DNA from: Arthrobacter caoxuetaonis
GTDB lineage: Bacteria; Actinomycetota; Actinomycetes; Actinomycetales; Micrococcaceae
DNA length: 64,000 nucleotides
Assembly: GCF_023921125.1 (NCBI RefSeq)
Contig: NZ_CP099466.1
Span: forward strand, 1,798,001 to 1,862,000
Direction: 5' to 3'
Below the pieces are notes generated by a model. The model made no database searches, was not told the DNA's origin, and saw only the letters and a program-made list of their open reading frames with translations. Numbering within the stretch: position 1 is the stretch's first letter; each line of letters starts with the position of its first letter. Shown here one piece after another: positions 56,792 through 64,000 of this stretch. The translations under genes and the position numbers were made by a program.

Positions 56792-57658
56792 ATGTCCAGA
56801 CGCGTTATCCCGTCTAGCCGGCGCCTTACGGCCGTTTTCCTGGCTGCACTGCTGGCGCCGGCTGCCGCGGCCTGCGGGCCAACAGCCGAGCAGGTTGCCC
56901 GCCAGGAAGCGGGGACGAGTGCTGTCCCTGCCGTAACCCCGGCTCCGCAGCAGCCCCGGACCCGCACGGCTGAACCGGAACCTTCGCCCTCTCCCTCTGA
57001 GACGATGAGCGTTGGGGTCAGCGGCGCGCAGGCCTCCATGGCACAGGACGTCCAGGATGCCTGCCAGTGGCTGCTGCGCCGGGACCCCGGCCCTTACCCC
57101 GCCAACCAGTCCGGGGACTGCCTGGCTGCGGCCATGGTCGCCGGCACCGGTGCCGTGCAGAGCGTCTCCACGACGGCCAGCTGGCTCCCGCCCGGAACGT
57201 ACAGCATGGAATTCTCCACCAGCCCGGAATTCGCCATGGAACTCACCAGCGCTGACAGTGCACTGGAAATCTCGGTGGGCGGCGGCGTCAGGACCCTGCG
57301 TACCGGGGAGGGCGCATCCGTAACGGCGAATGCATCCGGCAGCCCGGAAGAAGCCTACGCAGCCATCCTGGTTGACGCGGCCGAGCTGACCAGCAACCCT
57401 GACCGGGTACGCGGCCTGCTCGAATCCGCGAATGCAGCGGCCGTCGAGTACGACGCCGTTTACGAAGGAACGCAGGCAACCCGGCTCACGGCAGTTGTCG
57501 AAGCCGATGAGCCGGGCGGCTTCTCCGGTTCGCTGGTGCTGGTTCTTGATGACCTTTACCGGCCCCTGGCTATTGAGTACGTCGGCAAGACCCGTGGAAT
57601 CGATTCCGCTATCAGGGCGAAAATCACCGGGTGGGAGGCCGGCACGGAGCCGCGCTAA
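56792..57658 (+). CDS. Putative lipoprotein
   Basis: A predicted membrane-anchored lipoprotein of 288 residues. A basic start (MSRRVIPSSRR), a hydrophobic core and a lipobox ending APAAAAC put the lipidated Cys near residue 28. A Pro/Ala/Ser-rich linker follows to about residue 70. The rest is a soluble domain rich in Ala, Ser, Thr and Gly. It resembles LppX/LprG-style or other small actinobacterial lipoprotein domains only in a general way (beta strands, Asp/Glu-rich), so I give no function. The ATG lacks a strong ribosome site. It is 87 bases from the methyltransferase. Confidence 0.82.
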   Translation: MSRRVIPSSRRLTAVFLAALLAPAAAACGPTAEQVARQEAGTSAVPAVTPAPQQPRTRTAEPEPSPSPSETMSVGVSGAQASMAQDVQDACQWLLRRDPGPYPANQSGDCLAAAMVAGTGAVQSVSTTASWLPPGTYSMEFSTSPEFAMELTSADSALEISVGGGVRTLRTGEGASVTANASGSPEEAYAAILVDAAELTSNPDRVRGLLESANAAAVEYDAVYEGTQATRLTAVVEADEPGGFSGSLVLVLDDLYRPLAIEYVGKTRGIDSAIRAKITGWEAGTEPR

Positions 57659-57798
57659 AGTAGGGGAAGAACCCGTCTGCCGTGTTTTCGGCATATGGGC
57701 GGGCCTTGCGCTAACATTGATTGTTGGCCAACTGGCCGTCCAAGCTTTTGAACCCCATCGTGCCTGGCAAAATCCAGTCACCTAAAGAAGGTATTACT

Positions 57799-58056
57799 GT
57801 GAAGTCTGATATCCACCCCAAGTACGCCCCGGTAGTCTTCCGCGACCTCGCGTCCGACACCGCGTTCCTGACCAACTCCACGGCCACTTCCGCCAAGACA
57901 ATCGAGTGGGAAGACGGCAACACCTACCCCCTCATCGAGGTGGAAATCTCCTCCGCATCGCACCCGTTCTACACGGGCAAGCAGCGCATCATGGACTCCG
58001 CCGGCCGTGTCGAGCGCTTCAACGCACGCTTCAAGGGCTTCGGCGGCAAGAAGTAA
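57799..58056 (+). CDS. rpmE2: 50S ribosomal protein L31 type B
   Basis: A large-subunit ribosomal protein of 85 residues. [15 protein letters not shown] and [13 protein letters not shown] with [11 protein letters not shown] are the L31 signatures. The four Cys that bind zinc in type A L31 are absent, so this is the zinc-free type B. In many bacteria type B replaces type A when zinc is scarce, under Zur control. GTG 57799 follows AAAGAAGG; a longer frame from 57721 would add unrelated residues. I see no clear Zur box upstream. A strong hairpin terminates it. Confidence 0.96.
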   Translation: MKSDIHPKYAPVVFRDLASDTAFLTNSTATSAKTIEWEDGNTYPLIEVEISSASHPFYTGKQRIMDSAGRVERFNARFKGFGGKK

Positions 58057-58086
58057 CAACGTACTTCTTTGCTGCAGCCTAGTATT

Positions 58087-58122
58087 GAAAGGTCCGTCCG
58101 GAATGCTCCGGACGGACCTTTC
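58087..58122 (+). terminator. Hairpin terminator after rpmE2
   Basis: Arms 58087-58102 (GAAAGGTCCGTCCGGA) and 58107-58122 are perfectly complementary around ATGC and are followed by GTTTTC, a good intrinsic terminator. Confidence 0.92.
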
Positions 58123-58157
58123 GTTTTCACACAAGGACATTTCAGGAGGAGCCCACC

Positions 58158-59228
58158 ATGAGTGAACAGCAGGAGTCCCGGCACGGAGAGTACAAAGTGC
58201 CCGGCGGCAAACTGGTCGTGGTGGACCTCCAGGTGCGGAACGGAGTCCTGGATTCCGTATCGCTCAGCGGAGACTTCTTCCTGGAGCCGGACGATGCGCT
58301 GGAGGACATCAACCGCGCCCTCAACGGATTGTCCGCGGACAGCACCGCGGAGCAGATTGCCCTGGCTGTCCGTTCTCGCCTGCACCCTGATGCCGTCCTG
58401 TTTGGCTTCTCACCCGAGGCCGTGGCCATTACGGTCCGGCGGGCCCTGGCGAAAGCCACCGGCTGGGCAGACCACGAGTGGGAAATCATCCCTCCCACCC
58501 CGCTGTCCACGCATATGCACGTTGCCATGGACGAGGTCCTGGCCGAGGAGGTGGGTGCCGGACTGCGGAACCCAACCCTCCGCTTCTGGGAATGGGAAAC
58601 CCCGTCCGTAGTGATCGGCAGCTTCCAGTCGCTGCGCAACGAAGTGGATCCCGAGGGCGCCGAACGGCACGGTGTTACAGTCGTGCGGCGAATCAGCGGC
58701 GGCGGCGCCATGTTCATGGAACACGGCAACGCAATCACCTATTCGCTCTACGTTCCCCAGTCACTCGTGGATGGGCTGAGCTTCGCCGATTCCTATCCTT
58801 TCCTCGACGCCTGGGTCATGGAGTCCCTGGAGCGGCTGGGCATCAAGGCCTGGTACCAGCCCCTGAACGACATCGCCACGGACCAGGGCAAGATCGGCGG
58901 CGCTGCGCAGAAGCGGCTGAGCTCCGGCGGGATGCTCCACCACGTCACCATGTCCTATGACATCGACGCCGACAAAATGGTCGAGGTCCTGCGGATCGGC
59001 AAGGAAAAGCTCTCTGACAAGGGAACCCGCAGCGCGAAGAAGCGGGTAGACCCGCTCCGGCGCCAGACGGGCCTCAGCCGGGAAGAAATCATCGACACCA
59101 TGATGCAGACCTTCACCGAACGCTACGGAGCCAAAACCACCGGCATTACCGACGCGGAGATGGAGCGTGCGAAGAAAAAGGTGGAGCAGAAGTTCGACAC
59201 TTCGGAGTGGATCACCCGGGTCCCGTAG
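58158..59228 (+). CDS. Lipoate-protein ligase with N-terminal accessory domain
   Basis: A 356-residue protein of the lipoate ligase family, which would attach lipoate (or octanoate) to the E2 and GcvH proteins. The catalytic core starts at about 115: FWEWETPSVVIGSFQS, RRISGGGAMFMEHGNAITYSL, and NDIATDQGKIGGAAQKR with the conserved Lys. Residues 1-95 (KVPGGKLVVVDLQVRNGVLDS onward) match the small C-terminal or LplB-type domain. That domain normally follows the core or is a separate protein. Domain order is thus reversed. In the RRxSGGG block Met-Glu-His replaces the usual His-Asp. A strong AGGAGG site precedes the ATG. Confidence 0.9.
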   Translation: MSEQQESRHGEYKVPGGKLVVVDLQVRNGVLDSVSLSGDFFLEPDDALEDINRALNGLSADSTAEQIALAVRSRLHPDAVLFGFSPEAVAITVRRALAKATGWADHEWEIIPPTPLSTHMHVAMDEVLAEEVGAGLRNPTLRFWEWETPSVVIGSFQSLRNEVDPEGAERHGVTVVRRISGGGAMFMEHGNAITYSLYVPQSLVDGLSFADSYPFLDAWVMESLERLGIKAWYQPLNDIATDQGKIGGAAQKRLSSGGMLHHVTMSYDIDADKMVEVLRIGKEKLSDKGTRSAKKRVDPLRRQTGLSREEIIDTMMQTFTERYGAKTTGITDAEMERAKKKVEQKFDTSEWITRVP

Positions 59229-59260
59229 CCGCCCCTATACCGCCGGACGTCCGCCGCACC

Positions 59261-59266
59261 TAGACT
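59261..59266 (+). promoter_or_regulatory. -10 box of the cupin gene (leaderless)
   Basis: TAGACT lies seven bases before the ATG at 59274, with no Shine-Dalgarno. Confidence 0.5.
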
Positions 59267-59273
59267 GCCCAGC

Positions 59274-59606
59274 ATGGAAAAGAAGTCGCTGACGGCGCTT
59301 GTCAGAAACCACCTGGAAACCGCCCGGCAGGCTTCGTCCGGCCGCAGTTCCGCCACTGTCTACGGCGGGCACGAGCACATCCTCCGCCAAACGCTCATCA
59401 CCCTGGCGGCCGGATTCGTCCTGGACGAACACGAAAACCCCGGCGAGGCCACCGTCGTGGTGCTCAAGGGCCGGTTGAACCTCAGCTCCGAAGGCACTGA
59501 CTGGGAGGGTTCCGCCGGTGACCTGCTGATAGTTCCCCAGGCCAGGCATGCCGTGACCGCCCTTGAGGACTCAGCCTTCCTGCTCACTGTCGCCAAACGT
59601 CCCTAG
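59274..59606 (+). CDS. Cupin domain protein
   Basis: A small single-domain cupin, 110 residues. The beta-barrel is seen in GGHEHILRQTLITLAAG, LDEHENPGEATVVVLKGRLNL and GDLLIVPQARHAVTALEDSAFLLTV. The conserved DEHENPGEAT and the second-motif His (ARHAV) could bind a metal. Small cupins have many functions (sugar binding, dioxygenases, regulation), and this one cannot be assigned. It stands alone, convergent with pepN. Confidence 0.85.
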   Translation: MEKKSLTALVRNHLETARQASSGRSSATVYGGHEHILRQTLITLAAGFVLDEHENPGEATVVVLKGRLNLSSEGTDWEGSAGDLLIVPQARHAVTALEDSAFLLTVAKRP

Positions 59607-59647
59607 ACCGTTCCCCGGGCAGGCCGCTCATTCCCGGCCGGCCACAG

Positions 59648-62260
59648 TCAGCGCGCGGCCGCCTGGGCGCGGAGGGACCTCAGGAGCTGGTCCTGCTGTT
59701 CGATCACGATCCTGCGCAGTGCCGCCGGTGCTGCAGGATTGAGCTCAAGCCATTCCTGGCTGAGCGCCAGAACCGGATGATCGGCGGGAACGGTATGCAG
59801 GGGGAGATCCTGCGCCCCGGGATAGAGCCCGGCAACCACACGGGATGCGAGTTCGATGCTGCGGCTGGACCAGACCGATTCCAGGGAAGCAAAGTAATCG
59901 CTGACGTAACCGTCCAGCAGCTCATGTCCGCCGAGGGTAATGCCTTCAATCGTGGCAGAGAGCAGCTCATTGGAAAGCTCAACGGTATGAACGGCCCTCT
60001 GCCAGGCTTCCGCCTTGATCAGGGGATCGGGGATCGCCGCGGCGGCAACCGTATATCCGACCCGCCCCGCGGCGGTGTTATCCGCAGCCAGTTCAGCCTT
60101 GAGTTCCTCGGGACCGGCAGATCCGGTGGCTGACAGCGCCTGCCAGAGCCGCCAGCGCAGGTCCGAGTCCACGCCAAGCCCCGGGTAGGTAACGCTTCCG
60201 GAGAGCAGTCCGCGCAGAAGTTCGTTGTGGCTGGTGCTGTGGCGGCCCAGTGCCGCGGCGGTCCGGGCGAATATCAGCTGCCGGTCGGTGCCGGCAGGGG
60301 CCTCTGCCAGCTGGCCGCTGACCGCCTCGAAGAGCTGTTCGCGCACTTCGTCCCGAATCTCGGCCGGCGCATAGCGCTCCACTGCGTACCTGGCATTGTC
60401 CAGCAGGACCTGCAGGACACCTGCACCGGGTTCTGAGGGAGCCGTACGAATCACCAGGCGGACGTAGTCGCGGGCAGAGAGCAGGCCGTCGCGAACACTG
60501 TTCCACAAGGCGGAAAGGGTAATTGCCCGCGCCAGCGGATCCCGCAGCCGCGGAAGGACTTCCAGCACGGTGGCCAGGGACGCGGTATCGAACCGGATCT
60601 TGGCGTAGGTGAGGTCGCCGTCATTGGGCAGCAGCAACGCTGGCGGCTCGGTGCCCACCAGTTCCGGAACCGGTGTATGCCGGCCAACGACGTCGAGCTC
60701 CACCACACTTGTACGCTCGAGCCAGCCGTCGGGAGTAAACCCGTAGGAGCCCAGCCGGATGCGGTGCGGCCGCGGCACCTGCTCTCCGCTGACGGGATCG
60801 GGGGCATCCTGATGCACGACTACCGAGCTGTAGGTTCCGTCAGCACCCGTCTCCGCCTCGACCTCCAGGACAGGCACGCCTGCGGTCTGAAGCCACTGGC
60901 GGGACCAGAGCCGCATATCGCGGCCCGAGGCGCTGCTGAGGACATCGAGGAGGTCCTCAAGGGTAGTGTTCCCGTAGGCATGCCGGAAGAAGTAAGTCCG
61001 GGATGCCTCGATGAATGCCTCAAAGCCCACGTAGGCGACCAGCTGCTTGAGCACTGAAGCGCCCTTGGCATAGGTGATTCCGTCGAAGTTCTGTTTTGCC
61101 GCTTCGAGGTCGGGGATGTCGGCAACGATCGGGTGGGTTGTCGGCAGCTGGTCCTGCACATAGGCCCAGGCCTTGCGCCGGTTGGCGAAACTCACCCAGG
61201 AGTTCGTCCAGTCCGTAGCTTCGTCGACGGCCAGGGCACCCATGTAGTCAGCGAAGGATTCCTTCAGCCACAGGTCATCCCACCACCGCATGGTCACCAG
61301 GTCGCCGAACCACATGTGTGCCATTTCGTGCAGGATGGTGTTGGCCCGGGCCTCGTACTGGGCCTCGGTCGCCTTGGTGCGGAAGACGTAGGCCTCGGTG
61401 AAGGTCACCAGACCCGGATTCTCCATCGCACCAAGGTTGTATTCCGGAACGAAGGCCTGGTCATACTTCCCGAAGGGGTACGGATAAGCGAACAGGCGGT
61501 GGAAGTAGTCCAGCCCGCGCTTGGTCGTGTCAAAGATGTTGCCCGGGTCGAAATGCTCCGCCATGGACGCCCGGCAATACGCCGCCAGCGGAACCACAAG
61601 TTCGGTGCCGTCGCCCAGGACCGTGCTCCAGAGATCAGTGGCCTTGAAGTACCCGCCGGCCAGTACACAGGTGATGTACGTGGAAATGCGCTGGGTGGGG
61701 GAGAAGTCCCAGCGGCTCAGCGTCCCGTCGCCCAGAGGGGTACGCGCCGCTTCCACACCGTTGGAGGCGACCTCCCAGTCCGACGGCGCCGTGACATGGA
61801 AAGTGAACGAGGCCTTCAGGTCCGGCTGCTCAAAGTTCGCAAATACCCGCCGGGCGTCCGCGGGTTCGTACTGCGTGTAGAGGTAGGTCTTTCCATCAGC
61901 GGGATCCGTGAAGCGGTGCATGCCCTCGCCGCTGCGGCTGTAGAGGGCGGTTCCTTCGATGCTCACCGTGTTGGTCCCGGCCTGGAGGTTGCGCAGTTCG
62001 ATCCGCGAACCCGTCACGGTTTCCGCGGGATCGTAGGCTTTCCCGTTCACGACGACGGCCTGGACCCCGCCATGGATGAAATCCACGAAAGTCGAGGCGG
62101 CGGATTCGCTGCAGGTGAAGTGGATGGTGCTTCGAGAACGGAAGCCGGGCGCCGCCGGGTCAGCGGCATTCCCCAGGTCCAGTTCGACGTCGTAGGACTC
62201 TACCGTCAGCAGGCGGGAGCGGGCAGCAGCTTCATCGCGGCTCAGGTTTTGGTTCGACAC
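59648..62260 (-). CDS. pepN: Aminopeptidase N (M1 family)
   Basis: A zinc metallopeptidase of 870 residues that trims N-terminal residues from peptides. The exopeptidase motif GAMEN is in YNLGAMENPGL. The zinc site is HEMAHMW with the second Glu in the usual place (KESFADYMG), and the ERAP1-like C-terminal helical domain makes up the last 350 residues. The family Tyr near the active site lies in KGASVLKQL and following. GTG 62260 is chosen because it lies four bases after the stop of the upstream membrane-protein gene; the longer frame would overlap it by over 100 bases. Confidence 0.95.
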   Translation of the reverse strand: MSNQNLSRDEAAARSRLLTVESYDVELDLGNAADPAAPGFRSRSTIHFTCSESAASTFVDFIHGGVQAVVVNGKAYDPAETVTGSRIELRNLQAGTNTVSIEGTALYSRSGEGMHRFTDPADGKTYLYTQYEPADARRVFANFEQPDLKASFTFHVTAPSDWEVASNGVEAARTPLGDGTLSRWDFSPTQRISTYITCVLAGGYFKATDLWSTVLGDGTELVVPLAAYCRASMAEHFDPGNIFDTTKRGLDYFHRLFAYPYPFGKYDQAFVPEYNLGAMENPGLVTFTEAYVFRTKATEAQYEARANTILHEMAHMWFGDLVTMRWWDDLWLKESFADYMGALAVDEATDWTNSWVSFANRRKAWAYVQDQLPTTHPIVADIPDLEAAKQNFDGITYAKGASVLKQLVAYVGFEAFIEASRTYFFRHAYGNTTLEDLLDVLSSASGRDMRLWSRQWLQTAGVPVLEVEAETGADGTYSSVVVHQDAPDPVSGEQVPRPHRIRLGSYGFTPDGWLERTSVVELDVVGRHTPVPELVGTEPPALLLPNDGDLTYAKIRFDTASLATVLEVLPRLRDPLARAITLSALWNSVRDGLLSARDYVRLVIRTAPSEPGAGVLQVLLDNARYAVERYAPAEIRDEVREQLFEAVSGQLAEAPAGTDRQLIFARTAAALGRHSTSHNELLRGLLSGSVTYPGLGVDSDLRWRLWQALSATGSAGPEELKAELAADNTAAGRVGYTVAAAAIPDPLIKAEAWQRAVHTVELSNELLSATIEGITLGGHELLDGYVSDYFASLESVWSSRSIELASRVVAGLYPGAQDLPLHTVPADHPVLALSQEWLELNPAAPAALRRIVIEQQDQLLRSLRAQAAAR

Positions 62261-62264
62261 CCGT

Positions 62265-63917
62265 TCATTCAACCATCTTGGGTGCCGGATCCGCAGGCGC
62301 CTGCCGGGCACGCCGCCGCCAAGTGCGTCCCGCCAGCTCTTCCGCAGCCTGCAGCGAAAGTGAACCCAGGACAATAAAGTACGGCACGTAGAGGTACAGG
62401 AAGCGGGCCCGCCCTTCGGAAAACATCAGGAACACCAGCAGGCCCAGCAGCCCCAGTCTGGCGGTTACCGGGCCCAGCGCCTGGAGCCGCTCTCCCCGGA
62501 GGAACAGTGCTGCGCCGCACAGCCCCAGCAGCAGGAACCAGGTGCCCTGCCACACCGAGAGAAGGAACCCGAAGCCCGGACGCCCCGGGCCGTAGAAGTC
62601 CTGGACCCAGCGGCTGAAGCTGTCCTCGGCAAGGAAAGCGTTCGCGTCCATGCTGCCTTCTCCCCAGCTGAAGAACGATCCGTCGCCGGTGATCCAGCGC
62701 AGTTTCGCGTTCAGGAAAGCTGCGTACCCGCCCGGGCCCATGGACTCGACCCGTTCCGTATACGCCCGCAGTCCTGCGTTGAACCGCTCCTTCGGATCCT
62801 CGACCGCCAGGGTGCTGGTTCGGTCTTTTTCGTTGTACGCACCGTAGTAATCCCCGTGAGGTCCTGGATACTGCTGCGCTCCCACCTTGAGGAAGTGGGT
62901 AAAGGGGAGTGTCTGGCTGTCCGAGGTCCCCGCTGCGGGAAAACCAGATACCTCCTTCCAGCTGTTCAGTGCTGCGTTGGTCCCTGCGAAGGTTCCTGCG
63001 GCCAGCACGGCGGCAACCGTGCCTGCCAGCAGGTCCTGCCGCCAGTTCGAGCGGCGGATGGACAGCAGGAGCACCAGCACGGCGCCTGCCAGGGCAATCA
63101 GGACTGTTGGTTTGATGCCGTAGCCGACGGCCGCTGCCGCTCCGGCGGCGGCCCAGAGCAGGAGCCGGCCGGGCAGCCGGGACCGTGCAGCCAACCCCAC
63201 CAGGCAGAGGATGAGGATCGGAAACAGCAGTCCGGCCGTATCCGAGTAGAAGACCGGCAGCCAGGGAGAAAGCGCAATAAGGATGATCGAGGGCACCAGG
63301 GTCAGCCTGGCAGCCTGCTTTCCGCCGAAAAGATAACCACAGGCATACGTCAGCAGCATCCCGGAGAAAAGCACCGCGGCGTTCAGGTAGGCGACTGACT
63401 GCCGCAGGTCCACCGCACCAAAGGACTCTGCTGCTTCCAGGTACTTGCCCAGGAGCAGCATGAGCAGCAGATTGTTGGGGTTCACCTCGAAGTAGCCCCG
63501 GTCTGCTGCCTCGGGTGTCCCTTCGGAAACCGCTGTCCCGGAATAGTAGATCGCGGCCGCGTCCCAGTCCGGCGGCAGCCTGACCGCATCGGCCACGCGG
63601 GCACTAACCGCAAAGACCGCGGCCCATCCCAGCAGCGCGGCTGGTATCTGCAGCCACCGCACCGGGGACAGGGCGGCATCAAGCCGGGAGAGCAGCCAGG
63701 GATAGCCTGCAGCAAGGACCAGCACTGCGGCACCTGCCAGGACGGCAGCCCACGTCTCATAGCGGGAGTAGCCGTAGGAAGGCACCACCAGGTTGGACAG
63801 CGCCAGCCAGAGAATGAGCGCGCACCACAGCAGGCCCGCAAAGCGGGGCAGCAGCCCGGCGGTGCGGGTGGTTTGCCTGGACCCGCCAACAGGTCCTTGG
63901 CGTGCTGTGTGGCTCAT
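62265..63917 (-). CDS. GT-C-like integral membrane protein
   Basis: A 550-residue polytopic membrane protein with about 11-12 helices. After the first helix comes a long outer loop with charged residues (PPDWDAAAIYYSG). Later loops carry KEVSGFPAAG and YPGPHGDYYGAYNEKDR, and the last helices are followed by a basic tail. This is the layout of GT-C fold glycosyltransferases using lipid-linked sugars, but no Asp-Glu motif is decisive, so the catalytic role is an inference. Its stop lies four bases before the pepN start. The stretch 63918-64000 upstream shows no gene. Confidence 0.75.
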   Translation of the reverse strand: MSHTARQGPVGGSRQTTRTAGLLPRFAGLLWCALILWLALSNLVVPSYGYSRYETWAAVLAGAAVLVLAAGYPWLLSRLDAALSPVRWLQIPAALLGWAAVFAVSARVADAVRLPPDWDAAAIYYSGTAVSEGTPEAADRGYFEVNPNNLLLMLLLGKYLEAAESFGAVDLRQSVAYLNAAVLFSGMLLTYACGYLFGGKQAARLTLVPSIILIALSPWLPVFYSDTAGLLFPILILCLVGLAARSRLPGRLLLWAAAGAAAAVGYGIKPTVLIALAGAVLVLLLSIRRSNWRQDLLAGTVAAVLAAGTFAGTNAALNSWKEVSGFPAAGTSDSQTLPFTHFLKVGAQQYPGPHGDYYGAYNEKDRTSTLAVEDPKERFNAGLRAYTERVESMGPGGYAAFLNAKLRWITGDGSFFSWGEGSMDANAFLAEDSFSRWVQDFYGPGRPGFGFLLSVWQGTWFLLLGLCGAALFLRGERLQALGPVTARLGLLGLLVFLMFSEGRARFLYLYVPYFIVLGSLSLQAAEELAGRTWRRRARQAPADPAPKMVE

Positions 63918-64000
63918 GGTCCCTCGGGCAGCCAGGGTGGGTCGAAAGATTCTCGAGCCTATTGCGCAGGCGGCACCGGGGACAATACTCAGCCGGCGGG

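Noticed and set aside
57659..57798. Zur operator before rpmE2
   Set aside because: The only inverted repeat, AACA-TTGAT-TGTT, is too short and does not match known actinobacterial Zur sites.

Overview
This is a 64-kb stretch of high-GC actinobacterial chromosome. The GTG starts, WhiA, OpcA, SufR, DUF3099 and DUF3516 proteins and the gene order point to Micrococcaceae, most likely Arthrobacter in the broad sense. It is dense core genome. I found no rRNA, tRNA, insertion sequence, prophage, integrase or CRISPR array.

Layout. 1-5.5 kb: the 3' part of uvrB, a TerC-type membrane protein behind a structured leader, a decayed SHOCT-domain gene ending in a small tandem repeat, a membrane protein and an S33 hydrolase. 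5.5-14.3 kb: GNAT acetyltransferase, a Ski2-like helicase with a DUF3516-type C-terminus, trans-aconitate methyltransferase, a metallo-beta-lactamase-fold hydrolase, a heterodimeric ABC exporter and a GntR regulator. 14.3-28.3 kb: uvrA under a clear LexA box, a HAD phosphatase, an acyltransferase, then the classic run uvrC-rapZ-yvcK-whiA, with sodA placed before gap-pgk-tpiA-secG. 28.3-36.6 kb (minus strand): tkt-tal-pgi-zwf-opcA-pgl, a pentose-phosphate cluster that runs head-on into the glycolysis cluster at a perfect 20-bp hairpin.

36.9-46 kb: heme A synthesis (ctaB; ctaA with an ABC-2 transporter) and the Fe-S assembly operon sufR-sufB-sufD-sufC-sufT, which lacks sufS and sufU. 46-48.3 kb (minus): bioY-bioM-bioN, an ECF biotin importer. 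48.3-64 kb: ABC-F protein, SURF1 with a small Cys/His protein and a DUF3099 protein, two short-chain dehydrogenases, serB, a lone ABC ATPase, a TSUP permease, a SpoU methyltransferase, a lipoprotein, ribosomal protein L31 type B, a lipoate ligase with permuted domain order, a cupin, aminopeptidase N and a GT-C-like membrane protein.

How it works together. All three excision-repair genes lie within about 21 kb. Central carbon flow is encoded by two facing operons. Heme A, Fe-S and SURF1 genes supply respiratory cofactors. Several genes share a TAGRCT-like -10 box 6-7 bases before the start codon with no Shine-Dalgarno sequence, which suggests leaderless transcripts. I did not find a convincing new multi-gene system. 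The items most worth checking are the terC leader, the paired palindromes before sodA, the SHOCT remnant with its 17-bp repeats, the SDR with an unusual Tyr/Lys spacing, the permuted lipoate ligase, and the unexplained gap after ctaB.
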